Of a stretch of DNA of 64,000 nucleotides, positions 11,563 to 25,660 are shown one piece after another; the first letter of the stretch is position 1; each line of letters begins with the position of its first letter. Made by a program: the position numbers and the translations under genes. Below the pieces are notes generated by a model that saw nothing but the letters and a program-made list of their open reading frames with translations, searched no databases and was not told where the DNA came from. Source of the DNA: Axinella damicornis (lineage: Eukaryota; Porifera; Demospongiae; Axinellida; Axinellidae). The stretch spans positions 2,409,836 through 2,473,835 of the forward strand of contig OZ007511.1 in assembly GCA_963931865.1 (NCBI GenBank). Direction: 5' to 3'.

Positions 11563-14500
11563 GTAAGCTCATGCAGCTATGTCTACTGCTGTCAGGAAAG
11601 TTACATTAGCAAAAGAAGTTTGGGTTTCCGTATTGCCCTGTGTATCATAGTGTTTTACCCAAAGGGGGGAAGAGCCAAAATATGACTAAATCAAAGAACT
11701 TAGTGCCACATCAAAGGACATTAGGGCAGGAAGGGGGGGGGGGGGGAGCTTCCCAGAACCCCCCTTTGGGGGGAACACCCTGGTATCAAACATTGCAGGT
11801 CATGCAGTCGCTGGTTGTTGTGGTGCTAGTTCTATAGGCGTGAATACCATTCAGTAATATTAGTCCCAACAGCAACTTCAGAGACACTAGTCTCGGTCCC
11901 AGACCCAAACCAACCCCAGTACGGATCGCTTATACTGGATGCGATCCGCGCTGGGGTTGGTTTGGGTCTGGGACCGAGACTATAGAGAGACATGCACACA
12001 CGTATTTCCACATATGTTGTGCTGTGTGTCTGTCACTCCTTATATGGTCATTCAGAGTAGCTCGGACATTCCCGTCATTCCAGTTTATTGTGTGCTAATA
12101 TGTCGATGCCAGGAGTCTTGGAGCTGGCAGTGGCGTCACTTAGCAACCAGCTGCAATGCTGTGACTGATTCAGAAACTGTCCAATTGCTATGATTGTTGA
12201 GTCGTGTGTACGTGTCTACATGTAACACTCGCCATCCAATCTTCACACAACACACACACTCACACACACACAGCAAGCACTGAACCCTCAACTCCTCGAG
12301 GCCCAACGTGCCCTTAGCAACAACATCCAGGATGGGCTGCAGGCTACCAACAGCCTGGACCTCACCCGCGCCGTTCTACCTGCCCTGGGAACTGACGCTG
12401 TAAGTGATCCCCACCACCAAGTCATGCTGTAGCCTTGTGGCCAGACGGTCATGCCCTCCGGCAGAGAACGTCTGGCAGCTTGAGCTACATCTCTTGTCAC
12501 AGGGGCGTGTCCAGCAAATTGTAATTGAAGGATGCAATTATTGGAGAAACTTGGGAGGTAGCTATAGACGTTCCTTCAATGAAGCATTGCATACTTGAGT
12601 CATGTGACTCCACTGCCAAGTCATGTGACCCCACTGCCAAATCATGTGATTCCACTTCCCAATCCATAATGCCTCCCTAACTGTAGTCATCCGAGAGCTA
12701 CAGTGTGTATCAGCTTCTATACAATGACACATCAACTGTCCTCCTGCAGAGCACCATGAGGTGGAAGCAGACGACACTGGATGTCTCGAGACAGAATGTC
12801 AGTTCTGCTCTGGCGGCCATGTTGGCGGCTACAGCCTCCATCATTACCCTCACTGGCGGAGACCCCACTGATACCAACTACACTGCTGTAGGGTCATCTG
12901 TCACGACGATGTGAGCAAATGAGAGTGGGAGGGACAGAGAGGATGGGAGGGAGAGAGGGTGGGTCGGAGGGAGAGAGGGTGGGTGGGTGGGTGGGAGGGA
13001 GAGAAGGTAGGTGGTAGGAAGACAGGGTGGCTGGTAGGGAGAGAGGGTGGCTGGGAGGGAGAGAGAGTGGCTGGGAGGGATGGAGAAGATGGGAAGGAGA
13101 GAGGGTACGAGGGAGGGAGGGGCATACCATATATTAGTTTCTCATTGCTATGGAGCCTCGCTGGCATAGCAGCTGGAGGTCTGCAATTTGATGTGTTCCT
13201 CGGTAGTAGTCAAGCTGGCTGAAGCTGTCTGGCATTTTCAAACTTCCCATTTAGTACTCAATTAGTCCAGTAGTCATGTAAACTATTAGCCAATTAGTCG
13301 ACTAGGGAAATTCCCTAGTCAAATGCCCTAGTTGTTCGAGCCCTAGCATGAAGACATTGTGTAGACAGAGGATGGGAACTGCAGTGTGACTTTGTGTTGT
13401 ATGTTTCTTCCCTCAACTCTCTCCTCCTCATCCCCCCTCCTAGTTCCACCAACCTCACAGAGCTGGCCAAGGCGGTACGTCTTCTAGCGGCCCTCAGTCC
13501 CACTGAGCTGACAGGAGATGAACTCTTGAAAGCTGCCCGTGCCCTCGCAGCCGCTACCGCTGGACTGCTCAATGCAGCTCAGCCAGAAAACGTGGAGGTG
13601 GGCTGCAATTAGAACGTTTGCTAGCTCAGGAGCACATCTGGTGAAACAAAGATATACATGTACAAGAAGATACTGTAATAAAACACAGAGAGGCACACTG
13701 ATGCAGGAATTAGAATGTATAAAAGCTAAAACACTCTCAGCACCTCATTTTTCCAGCAATATACGATCATGCCTTCCGGTAGCATAGCGGACTGTTGAAC
13801 AGTTGTATCACATGCAACCGTACCCGACACCTGCCCTCTAGAATCGCCAGCAGCTGCTCTCGGCTGCCGGGGAGATGGGGACCATGGGAGGACAGCTGCT
13901 GCTGCTGGCCGGAGATGCTGAGGTAGACCCCCGGACACAGGAAGCACTAGTTGCCATGGCCAAGGCTGTAGCATCTGCCACCGCTGCTCTTGTCACCAAC
14001 GCCAGGTACTGTAGGCCTGTGAATTACCAGGCCTGAAATGGCCAATACTGTACTCTGTGGACTGGTTTGCTGGTACACTGTACATGTATCCCTCCCTCCC
14101 TCCCTCCCTCCCTCCCTCCCTCCCTCCCTCCCTCCCCCCCTCCCTCCCTCCCTCCCTCCCTCCATCCCTCCCTCCCTCCCTCCCTCCCTCCCTCCCTCTC
14201 CCCATTAATATTCCCTCCCTCTCTCCCCCTCTCCCTTCCTCTCCCTTTCCCTCCCATCCTTTCCCTGTCCTCCCTTACTCCCTCCCTTCCTGCCTTCCTC
14301 CATCTCTCCCTTCCTTCCTCTTTGCTCCCTCCCTTCCTTCCCATCCCTTTCCTCCCTCCCCTCCCTCCCGTCCTTCCCCTCCCTCGCTCCCATCAGGAAT
14401 GTGGCGGCCAAGTGTGATGACCAGGCTCTACAGAACCAGGTGATCGTGGCCGCCAAGCAGACAGCTCTTGCTACACAGGCCCTCATTGCGTGTACCAAGG

Positions 14501-17500
14501 TGCTTGCTCCCTGCATTGACTCCCCTCTCTGCCAAGAGCAGCTCATTGAGGCTTGCAAACTGGTCGCCACCGCCGTAGAGAAGATTGTGCTTGCAGCCCA
14601 GGTAACCTGGTAACCTGGTAACCTGCCCTCATTACTGTGTGTTTTGAGTGCACTAGATGTCTCTGGTTGCACTTGGGTGTCCATGAGATGCGCTGTGGTG
14701 TCTGTGAGTGGATGTCTGTGATCACACTGAGACGTCTGTGAGTGCACTGAGACGTCTGTGAGTGCACTGAGACGTCTGTGAGCACACCGAGACGTCTGTG
14801 AGTGCACTGAGACGTCTGTGAGTGCACTGAGACGTCTGTGAGTGCACTGAGACGTCTGTGAGCACACCGAGACGTCTGTGAACTCACTAGATGTCCATCC
14901 CAGTGAGTGCACTGGGATGGTCTGCCACTGTGAGTGTGCTACATGTAGCTAAGCCTTTCAAATGATGTCCTAAAATTGGGTTTTCACATTATTGCCAAAA
15001 ATCGCAAGAATATACTCCCAGACATGTAGTTAATATCAATCTGGGGTTTGTGCCATTGCGTTTAGCACGAAAAGAGCTTTCAAATGATATCCTAAAATTG
15101 GGTTTTAATGTCGGTCACATTTTGCCAAAAATCGCACTCGACCAAAGGCTATAATCCATGGTTTTTTCATGATTTTGGGTAAAAATCAACCTACAGCAAA
15201 ATGGACATCATTGGAATGCTCCATTCATGCTGATCACAATGGTGCAAATCCCAGCTTCATATCTCATTCGTAGCCCGAGATACCTAGCACAGAACATAGC
15301 CTAGTAATTCCTTCTCCGTGTATCCAGTGTCAAATGAAAGACACAGTATATCTTGGTATGTGAAGATATTAAGCTGGGGATTGTGCCATTGCGTTTAGCA
15401 TGAAAACAGCTTTCAAATGATATCCTAAAATTGGGTTTTAATGTCAGTCACATTTTTGCCAAAAATCGCACTCGACCAAAGGCTATAATAATCCATGGTT
15501 TTCATGATTTGGGGTCAAAATTCAACCTACAGCAAAGTGGACATCATTGGAATGCTCCAATCATGCTGATCACAATGGTGCAAATCCCAGCCTCATATCT
15601 CATTCCTAGCCCAAGATACTTACCTAACACAGTAAATAGTTTGACTACTCCGTCTACAATAAAGGATGTCTAGTTGTATGAATGAAGTTGGTATATTTAT
15701 ATTTGCCATAATATAGGCTAGTAGTATGCAATACACCATAATTATATGGAAGTCTTCTTTCAGGCTGCGTGTGGTGACGATGACGCCCTGCGGGACCTTG
15801 GGGCAGCCGCCACAAAGGTGACTGAGGCTCTGAACTCGCTGATCCAGCAGATCAAGGAAGGAGTGGGTGTCGGTGATGTGGGGCAGTACGACGAGGCTGT
15901 CGATGCCATACTCGCCGCCACCGAGAGACTGTTCAGGTTAGAGGTTATGGGGGAGGTGGGTGGGAAGGAGGTAGGGTTTGGTGAGGGGAGGGAAGGAAGG
16001 GAGAGGGTAGGGGTATGTCTTGTTACTCCCATACACATCTCACACCCTCCGTTTCCTATGAGAATTGAGGGTGGGAAGGGAGAGGGGGGAGGTTGGCGTG
16101 GGGAAGAAGGAAGTGAGAGGGAGTGGGCATTAATGTGTGCACATCACTCATTCTTACTGCCACACACATCGTACACCCTCAGTTCAATGGGAAATGCTCA
16201 AGAGATGGTGAAACAAGCCAAGATCCTAGCTGAGGCTACCTCTGCTCTCGTCAACGCCATCAAGCTCGAGGCTGACGCCGAGACTGACCCGGATGCCCGC
16301 CGACGCCTGCTGGATGCAGCCAAGTCCCTGGCCGACGCCACCTCCAAGATGGTGGAGGCAGCCAAGGGAGCCGCAAGGAACCCTCACGATGAACAGGCAC
16401 AGGAGGCTCTTCGCAGGGCTGCCGAGCACCTAAGGTGAGGGAGAGAGAGGAGAGAGGGGGAGAGAGAGGAGAGAGGGGGAGGGAGGGGAGTGGGAAGGTT
16501 TGAGTGGCAGCAAGGGGAGTGGGGGGGGATGGAGGTGAGATGGAGAGGGAAAGGATTGGGAAGATTCGGGCGGGAGTGAGGAGAAGGGAGAGGGGGAAGG
16601 ATTTTGCAAGGGGGGGGGGGGGGGGGGGGGAGTGGGATATACTCTAGCATGTAAGGTCACTGTATCTACACAATTACACCAGTGCTGTATGGCTGTCCTG
16701 GGAAGGGTTGGGTGGGAGGGAAGGGGAGGAAAGGAGAAAAGTGAGAAAGGTTGGACTGGAGAGAGATACATGTGTAGATCCCTATGAGGGTGTGACCAAG
16801 CTTCAATCAGTGTGTTCTCATGCAGTAGTACAGAGGCACACACGAACCACACCTGCTGTTTTGGTTCCCCATCTGATAATTCACTAGTCCCTATGAGGGG
16901 GATATACCTGCACATGGTCACAGTAGGCCTCTTTAGAGGAACGTCCCTAGAACCATGCCTTCCATGTAACAGTGTTTGTCTTTTTCCAGGGCTGTTACCA
17001 ATACAGCTGCTTCCAATGCTCTCAAGAAGAAGGCCATCAAGAAGCTAGAGATCGCCGCCAAGCAGACCGCTGCCGTGGCAACCCAGTGCATTGCAGCTGC
17101 CCAAGGGGCAGGGGCATCCAATCGCAATGATGCATCCCAGACCCAGCTCATCAACCACTGCAAGGCTGTGGCGGAGCAGATATCCTCTCTTGTCCAGTCT
17201 GTCCGCTCCAGCATGGCCAATCCTGACAGCCCCAGCGCCCAGCTCGGACTGATCAACTCCTCCCAGGCTATGATCCCTGTGAGTGGGTGTGATTGTATAC
17301 ACATGTACAGGGTAAAAGTGGGCAACTTGAGTTCAAGCGTGTAGAACAAAGTAATAGTCCTCCCCTCCTCCTCTTCCTTCCTTCCTTCTCTCCCTCCCTT
17401 CTCTCCTTCACTCCCCTTCCTTGTTCTGCCTCACTTCCCTCCCTCCTCCCTCTCACTCCCTCCCCTCCGTCCCCTCCTCCCTTCACTCCCCTTCCCTCCC

Positions 17501-20500
17501 TCCCTTCCCTTCCCTCACTTCCATCACTCTCTTCCCTCCCTCCTCCCCCTCACTCCCCTCACTCCCTTCCCTGCCCTCCGTCCCCCACCCTCCTCCAGCC
17601 TGCTGGTAAGATGGTGGCAGCTGCGAAGGCTGCAGTGCCCACTGTGGGAGACCAGGCAGCTGCCCTGCAACTTGGCAACTTTGCTAAAGCAACTGCTATC
17701 GCCCTCGCTGAGCTGAGAACCGCCTCCACCAAGGTATGAACTGTTGCTGTACGGTAGAGAAAAAATTGATCTCAGGGTTTCTTTTGGGGGGGGGGGGGGG
17801 GTCCCCCTTGAAAATGTTTTTCCCCCCTTAGAGATTTCAAACCCAGACCCCCCTAAATGGCACACTGCCGCGCACTATTCAATCACCCCCCAAACTTTCT
17901 CTATGTTCTGTTCTCCCTCCCCCCCCTTGTGATATTTTCTGAAATAGACCCTGATCTGAATTGTTGCATGGACTTGTTCAGTCCTATTTTTTGGTGGAAC
18001 TACATGTATGTATCACAGTGGCCCTGTCAGTGAGTGGAGTCCAGTGCATGCTAGGGCTGGAACGGCTAGGGAATTTCCCTAGTTTTACAACACTGTTCAT
18101 ATACAGCCATTATATATGGAACACTGCACATGTGACAGGCATGTCCGTACATAGTTTGTAAATGACCACTCAAATTCTCAAAGTCAATGGTGCTAGGACG
18201 TAGTGAGTCTGACCCGTACCCAGACTACCATTAAACCTTGTCTTGACCTCTGTCTAGCATGTACCATCCTTGTACTTGTCCCAATGTCTCTCCCAGGCTG
18301 CGGAGGTGTGTGGGTCTCTGGAGATCGACAGTGCCATTGATACAGTGAAGTCGCTCTCCCGAGACCTTGCGGAGGCCAAGAGGGAGGCTAAGGAGGGACG
18401 GCTCCTCCCCCTTCCGGGAGAATCTGTGGAGAGCTGCGCCCTGGAGCTGGGTGCCACCTCTAAGACCGTGGGATCCTCCATGGCTCAGCTGCTCACTGCA
18501 GCCAACCAGGGTACGCGTACTGTAGGCCCCAGTACCCTCTGAATCATATTCCAGTACCCTCTGAATCACATTCCAATACCCTCTGAGTCACATCCCAGTA
18601 CCCTCTGAGTCACATCCCAGTACCCTCTGGGTCACATCCCAGTACCCTCTGAGACACATTCTAAGTCTCATCCCTGTACCCTCTTCCACTACCATCTCAT
18701 TCACTCTCCATCCTGTACAAGACACCGTATATCCTCCCTGTACTACTGGTTACATTACCCCATTTGTGTATGTATACTCAGCTGCCTGCGATCAAACCAC
18801 TGCGTGTATCTTTCATCGGTGAGCAGCTGTCCTGCGAGTGCTCCTGACAGTGGATGTGTAGCTAGCATTCAAAGCGCTTGTAGCCGTGCACGACGATGCA
18901 TGCCCACAAATTGCTGTTTTGCACGCTCCAGTACCAGCGGAGTACTCACACACAGTTAGGAACTCTTGGCTCACCAATCCACCTAGCCTCATTCCCAGGC
19001 CTAATCCACGTGACCTGGGAACGAGGCTACAGCCCAGCTATGTGTAGATTGATTGTCCCATCAGTGATGGTCGACGCGAATTTTGACTGCCATTCAACCA
19101 GACTCCTCTCTGTATGAAGAAGCATGTTTGTTGAGATCTTGCGTGATGAGCATACCAGGTTCTGTTGTAGAAATCTTGAGCACCTCTGTGGTGATTACAT
19201 GTACATTAGCCTGTGGCTGCTCAGAAAAGGTACAGTGGTACAGTGCTGATTGTACCTAGCCTCTTGTGCACCCGAGGGTATTGGAATGTGACTCAGAGGG
19301 TACTGGGATGTGACCCAGCCTATCATGTGCACAGTTGGTGGATACCTGTGAGTAATCACTGTGCAAGTCCTAACATGGCTTCTTCAGCTTCGTCAGCTTA
19401 TGGACTTTACAATAACTTGTCTAGATCCTCCGTAAGGACCCCCTGGTGCTCCAGTTAATGGAACCGCCTGGGAGAGAAGGGAGGGAGGCAAGGGAAGGGA
19501 AGAGGATGGAAGAACGAACCCCCTGGGAGAGAAGGGAGGGAGGGAGGGAAGGGAAGAGGATGCAAGGACGGGGGGAAGGGAGATTAGAATGCATGTCATG
19601 TGATGTGCTCAGTTAATGAGACCTTGGTTTCTCTCACACAGGCAACGAGAACTACACTGGTATCGCCGCCCGGGACACTGCCAACGCCTTGCGTGTTTTG
19701 GCGGGGGCTGTGAGGGGCGTGGCTGCAGGCACGAAGAACCACCAGACCCAAGAATACATCCTGTCCACCGCACAACAGGTGGGGGTTTAGAGCATTAATT
19801 CAACCAATCAGAGGGCTGTAGCTGATCACTAGACAGGAAATGAAAGAACTTGCATTGCATTTATTACTGGTGAGATTTGCTAACTCTCAGAAGACTAGTT
19901 TAGCCTAAAATGCCTATTTTAGTATGGTACCATTATCACATAAGGTGATGGACCAGAGCGTTGCACTCATCTCGGAGGCGAAGGCAGCTGTGGAGGACCC
20001 GACCGCCCCCAACAAGCAGCTGCGTCTGGCACAAGCTGCAAAGGCCGTGTCTCAGGCCCTGAACCAAGTGGTGAACTGCCTGCCGGGACAGATCGAGTTT
20101 GACCAAGCTATCAAGGCCATCGCCCAGGCCAGCCTTGCTCTGCAGTCTGGGAAGGTTGGTTGTGAAGGGGGAGGTGGGAGGGTAGGAGAGGGAGAGGAGG
20201 AGGGGGAGGGAGAAGTGAGAAGGAGAGAGGGAGGGAGGAGAGAGGAGAGGGAGAGGTAAGTGAGGAGAGATTGAGAGAGGGAGAGGAGGGAGGAGAGTGG
20301 AAGGGTAGGAGAGGACAGAGAGAAGAGGAGGAGAAAGAGGGGAGGGAGAAAAGAGGGAAAGTGAGAAGGAGAGAGGGGGAGGGAGATGGAGAGGGGGAGT
20401 GAGGAGAGATGGAGGAAGAAGGAGAGGGAGAGAGGAAAGGAGGGAGGGAGAGAATGGAGGAGAGTGGAAGGGTAGGAGAGGGACAGGGAGAAAAGAGGGG

Positions 20501-20810
20501 AAATGAGAAGGAGAGAGGGAGGGAGGGTAGGGAGGAGGCATGGTAGCCGTAAGTAAGCTAAACATCGCAGCAAATGATCACCCCTATTTTGCCTACCTTC
20601 TCCATCCAGTTTCCTGATGCACGTGGTGCTGCCTACCAGACGCTCCAGAACAACCTTAGTGCGGCTGCCGCTGCTCTCAACGTAGTAGGGAGTGAAGTGG
20701 TCGCTGCCGCCAGGGGCACCCCTGAACAACAAGCAGAGGCCACCTCCAAGTTTGCTCACTGCTTTGATGAACTCCTGACAGCTGGGCTGACGCTGGCCGG
20801 GGCTTCTAAG

Positions 20811-20845
<35 letters not shown>

Positions 20846-23800
20846 AGAGGGAGGAGGTCTGTGTGTGTGAGAGGGAGGCTGTGTGTGATAGGGAGGGAGG
20901 CTGTGTGTGATAGGGAGGGAGGCTGTGTGTGATAGGGAGGGAGGGGTGTGTGATAGGGAGGGAGGGGTGTGTGCATGTGTGGAGATTGAGGGATGCATTG
21001 TGTGAGAGGGAGGAGGTGTGTGTGTGTGAGGAAGGTGTGTGTGTGTGAGAGGGAGGTGTGTGTGTGAGAGAGGGAGGGGAGGCTGTGTGTGATAGGGAGA
21101 GGGAGTGTGTGTGTGGAGAGGGAGGGGGTGCATTGTGTGAGAGGGAGGAGGTGTGTGTGTGAGAGAGGGAGGGGGAGTAAGATGTCCTTGCATGTCACTG
21201 TAGTCCTAGCTTCACTACATGTACTCGTGCACATGCGTGCAACTCACCCTCTCTCAATCTCACCCTCACACAGGATCGTGAGAGCCGCAATGAGATGCTC
21301 GGGTACCTCCGTACCATCTCTGTCTCCTCTAGCAAGCTGCTCCTGGCTGCCAAGGCCCTCTCTGCTGACCCCAACGCACCCAACGTCATGAACCAGCTAG
21401 CCGCAGCTGCCAGAGCTGTAACAGATGCCATCAACAATCTCCTCGACCTTTGCTCAACATCTGGCCCCGGACAGAAAGAATGCGATAATGCCCTCAGGAA
21501 CATTGAGGTGAGTGTGAGTCGTGATGTGCGTTAATTGGATGAGCTGCAGTACTTAGCTTGCGCTACCAGTGAGTTGTATCCAGGTGCAACGGTGCTCAAA
21601 AGTTGAATGTATTCCTCTGTTTTTGAAACTTACAACACAATCATGTTATTTCACTAACTCCCGTCTTTCCCCTCACCTATCCCCCTCTCCTCTTTCCTCT
21701 CCCTTCCTTCCCCGTCCCCCCTCCCTCCCCATCCCCCTCCCCCTCCCTTCCTTCCCCTTCTTCCCCCTCCCCTTCCTCCCCACAGGCGGTGGCTGCTGTC
21801 CTCGACAACCCCAATGAGCCTGTCAGTGACCTCTCCTACTTTGACTGCCTGGACCTGGTCATCGAGAAGTCAAAGGTGCTGGGCGAGGCTGGGGCACACA
21901 TCACCACCCACGCCAAGAAGGGAGACCATGAGAACTTTGGAAAAGCAGTAGAGAACACTTCACTGGCCGTGTGTCATTTGACTGAAGCTGCTTCCCAAGC
22001 GGCCTACCTGGTTGGCATTGCAGACCCCAGCAGCACTGCCGCCACACCCGGCCTCGTAGATCAGACTCAGTTTGCCCGAGCCAGCCAAGCCATCTCCATG
22101 GCCTGTCAGAATCTCCTTAACCCATCATCAACGCAGCAGCAGGTGGGAGAGGGAGGGAGGGAGAGAGAGGAGAGGGAGGTAGTGGAGAGGGATGGGGAGG
22201 GAAGTGATGGAGAGGGAGGGGGAGGGAGGTGGTGGAGAGGGAGGGGGGGAGGTGGAGAGGGAGGGGAGGGAGGGAAGTGGTGGAGAGGGAGGGGGAGAGA
22301 GGAAAGGGAGAGGGAGGGAAATGGAGATGGACAGTCACTCAATTGCAGACAAAAGTACAGCATCAAATTACCCTACTGTACCTCCTCCACCTCCTCAGGT
22401 GCTGGCAGCAGCTACAGTGATCGCCAAGCACACCAGCGTCCTGTGCAATGCGTGCAAGGTGGCAAGCAGCAAGACCAGCAACCCTGTGGCAAAGAGACAC
22501 TTTGTTCAGGCAGCCAAGGAGGTCGCCAACAGCACAGCAAACCTTGTCAAGAACATCAAGGTATATGTGTGAGTGTGTATGGTTTCTTCAACCATGATCT
22601 ACTCTCTCCATCCCCCCCCCCCCCCCCTCTTCCCCCAGGCTCTTGCAGGCAACCTCAGTGAGGACAACAGGCAAGCGTGTGCGGAGACCACACGGCCACT
22701 GGTAGAAGCTGTGGAGGCTCTCACGACGTTTGCCTCCTCCCCTCAGTTCGCTTCCACTCCAGCCAAGATCAGTGCCCAGGCACGCCTCGCTCAGACTCCC
22801 ATTGTTGAGGTGCGTGCTGAGCAGACAGACAAGACCGCCCTTCTGCCTTTCCCTCCCTCTCTCCCTCACTCACTTCTTCCCTTCCCTTACTCCCTCACTC
22901 CCTCCCTCCCTCTCTCTCCCCTTAGGCTGGCCGCAATGTGATCAAGTCCTCCAGCAGCCTGCTCACATCAGCCAAGAGTCTGGCGGTGAATCCCAATGAC
23001 CCGCCCACCTGGCAGCTGCTCGCCTCACACACCAAGTCCATCACTGATGCCATCAAGTCCCTCATCATGTCCATACGGTATGGGGAGGGGAAAGGGAGGG
23101 GGAGGGGAAGGAGATGGGGGGGGGGGGGGGGGGGGGAGGGGAAGGGGGGTCAGGAAAGCAGAGTTCTTGAATTTTGAAGTGGTGCCGTATGCACTCATAT
23201 ACCCTATACATCACCCACCCACACCGATATGTGCACGCACACACACACGCACACACACAGGGACAAGTGTCCGGGCCAGAAGGAGTGTGATTCAGCCATT
23301 GACAATCTGAATACCACCATCAACCAATTGGACCAGGCCATCCTCGCTGCCATGTCTCAACAGCTGCAACCGTCCGCCTCCTCCACCCTGCAGGGCTTCC
23401 AGGTATGCTGTGACATCATAGTGGAATAATGGTACAAAGTGCCTATGACATCATAGTGAGGTAATAGTTTAGTGAGGTAATGGTACAGGTGTCTATGACA
23501 TATGCATGTACATGTCATATCCAGGCTTATAATTTTTTACTGATATGGTAATGATGTCACAATGTGTAATGCCCCCTCGTAGGAGCAACTGCTTCAGAGT
23601 GTGGCAGACACGGGGGACACCATCAGACCACTCGCCAATGCCGCCAAGGGAGAGGCAGAGAAACTGGGACACCAGGTTACCATGACAACTCATCTAATCG
23701 GTGTTCAGTTAGCGTTGTGTCACATTGTAGCACCTACTTAATTAACAGAGTAACTCCACCTTACCTCCTACATCTGCGCCATTGCTCTCTCTCCCTCCTC

Positions 23801-25628
23801 CTTCCCTTTCACTTCCACTCAGGTGACAGCCATGGCCAACCTCTTCCCCAGCATGGCCGGTGCAGCCATCGGTGCTGCCTCAAAGACTGCGAGCTCTCAA
23901 ATGCAGATCAATCTCCTGGAGGAGACCAAGACACTCACCGAGTCTGCTCTGCAGGTGTGTGGGAGTGTGAGATGGAGTGTGGGGTGGGATGGAGGGGAAG
24001 TGAGGGGTGGGAGTGTGAGGAGCTAGGTGACGGGAGGGATGGGTGTGTGTGAGGTAGGAGGGGAGTGGGGTGGCAGAGATGGGAGTGTGAGGGGAGTATA
24101 AGGATCAAAGGTAAGGGCACATTCTGTATGAGTGAGCAGCTGCTTGTGGTCGTCCGTGATATTTCACATCCTCACACATGCACTCCCGCTGCCACACACT
24201 AGCTCTTAAATATAACCCACCCTAATTACATTCTCATTCACGCTCCCACCCCCACCTTCACACCCACCCTCACACCCACCCCCACACTCCCACCCTCACA
24301 CCCACCCTCACACCCACCCCCACACTCCCACCCTCACAGCTGATGTATGCGGCAAAAGAGGCTGGAGGGAATCCAAAGTCAACAAAGTCACATGCAAAGG
24401 TGGAAGAGGCAGCTGTTCTGATGCATGAGGCCGTGTCTGACCTCACACAGACACTGGAGAAGGCGGGAGGAGAGGCAGGCCTGATCTCTGGTACGCACGT
24501 GTGTGTATGATGTGTATGGTGTGTTTGTGGGGAGGTGGATACTTATAATAAGCTGGTCTACCCATCATATCAACTTGGTAGTTTGCACACAGTAGAAAGA
24601 CATTTTAGTATCTTGTTTGAAGGTCAACGTTCTCCTCCCTCTCCTTATCCTCCCACTTCCCTCTCTTCGTCTTCTCCTCCTCCCCTCTCCTCCTCCCCCT
24701 CCCCTCCTCCTTCCCTCCCCTCCTCCCCCTCCCTTCCCTTCCCTTCCCTTCCCCCTTCCCCCTCCCTTCCCTCCTCTTACCCTCCCCTCCTCCCCCCTCC
24801 TCCCCTCCCCCTCCTTCTCCCCCCTCCCTCCTCCCCCCTCCCTCCTCCCCTTCCCCCTCCGCCCCCCAGGTATGGTTGACGAGATCCAGAAGGCAATGGC
24901 TCGAGTGGAAGAAACTCTCCCTGATGAGGTTGAGAACACCTATGCTGACTACCAGGCCATGACGTTCGAACACTGCAAGACTATGGCGAAACACGCCCAG
25001 GAGATGGTGCTGAAGTCAGGCTCAGCCCCGGATGAGCTTGTTGGGACGAGCCGGGAAGTCACCACTACGTACTCACAGCTGGTTGAGAGTGCAAGAGGGG
25101 CTCTGGCCACCATTGAGTCTGCTGAGGTACGGTGATGTCACTATGATGTCATAGAGTATGGCACGCCATTCAATTAAGGATTCCTGAAATGTGATTTAAT
25201 GGATGATTAATTCGCTAATTAAGTAATTAAGAATTGAATGGTTTTCCACCACAGATGGAATTGTTTTCACCACAGATCGAACACACACACTGTCTCTCAC
25301 ATACACGCACGCACGCGCACACATGAATCCACATGCACACACACACACACACACACACATAGATTGCCTCTCGCTTGCGTAAAACTACACATGACCTTGG
25401 TGACGCCTCCATTGATCTGGTCCACTCAGCTGCCAGTGTACAGGGTAACCCAGACGACCAGCAATCCAAGCGGGATCTCGCAGACAATGCCAAGTTCGTC
25501 ACAGAGAAGGTGAGGCAAACTCTCAGTGTACTGGTGTGTTGATTGTTCACGGTACGTAGTATGCAGCTGTGGCAGAGTCCTACTTGTAATGAATGGCTTC
25601 TGACAGTTGTAATATGCTAATGTGGTGA

Positions 25629-25660
<32 letters not shown>

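Noticed and set aside
11888..11982. Clean target duplication around the TAGTCTCGG foldback
   Set aside because: AGAGACA occurs near both ends but is offset relative to the element borders, so I do not claim a duplication.
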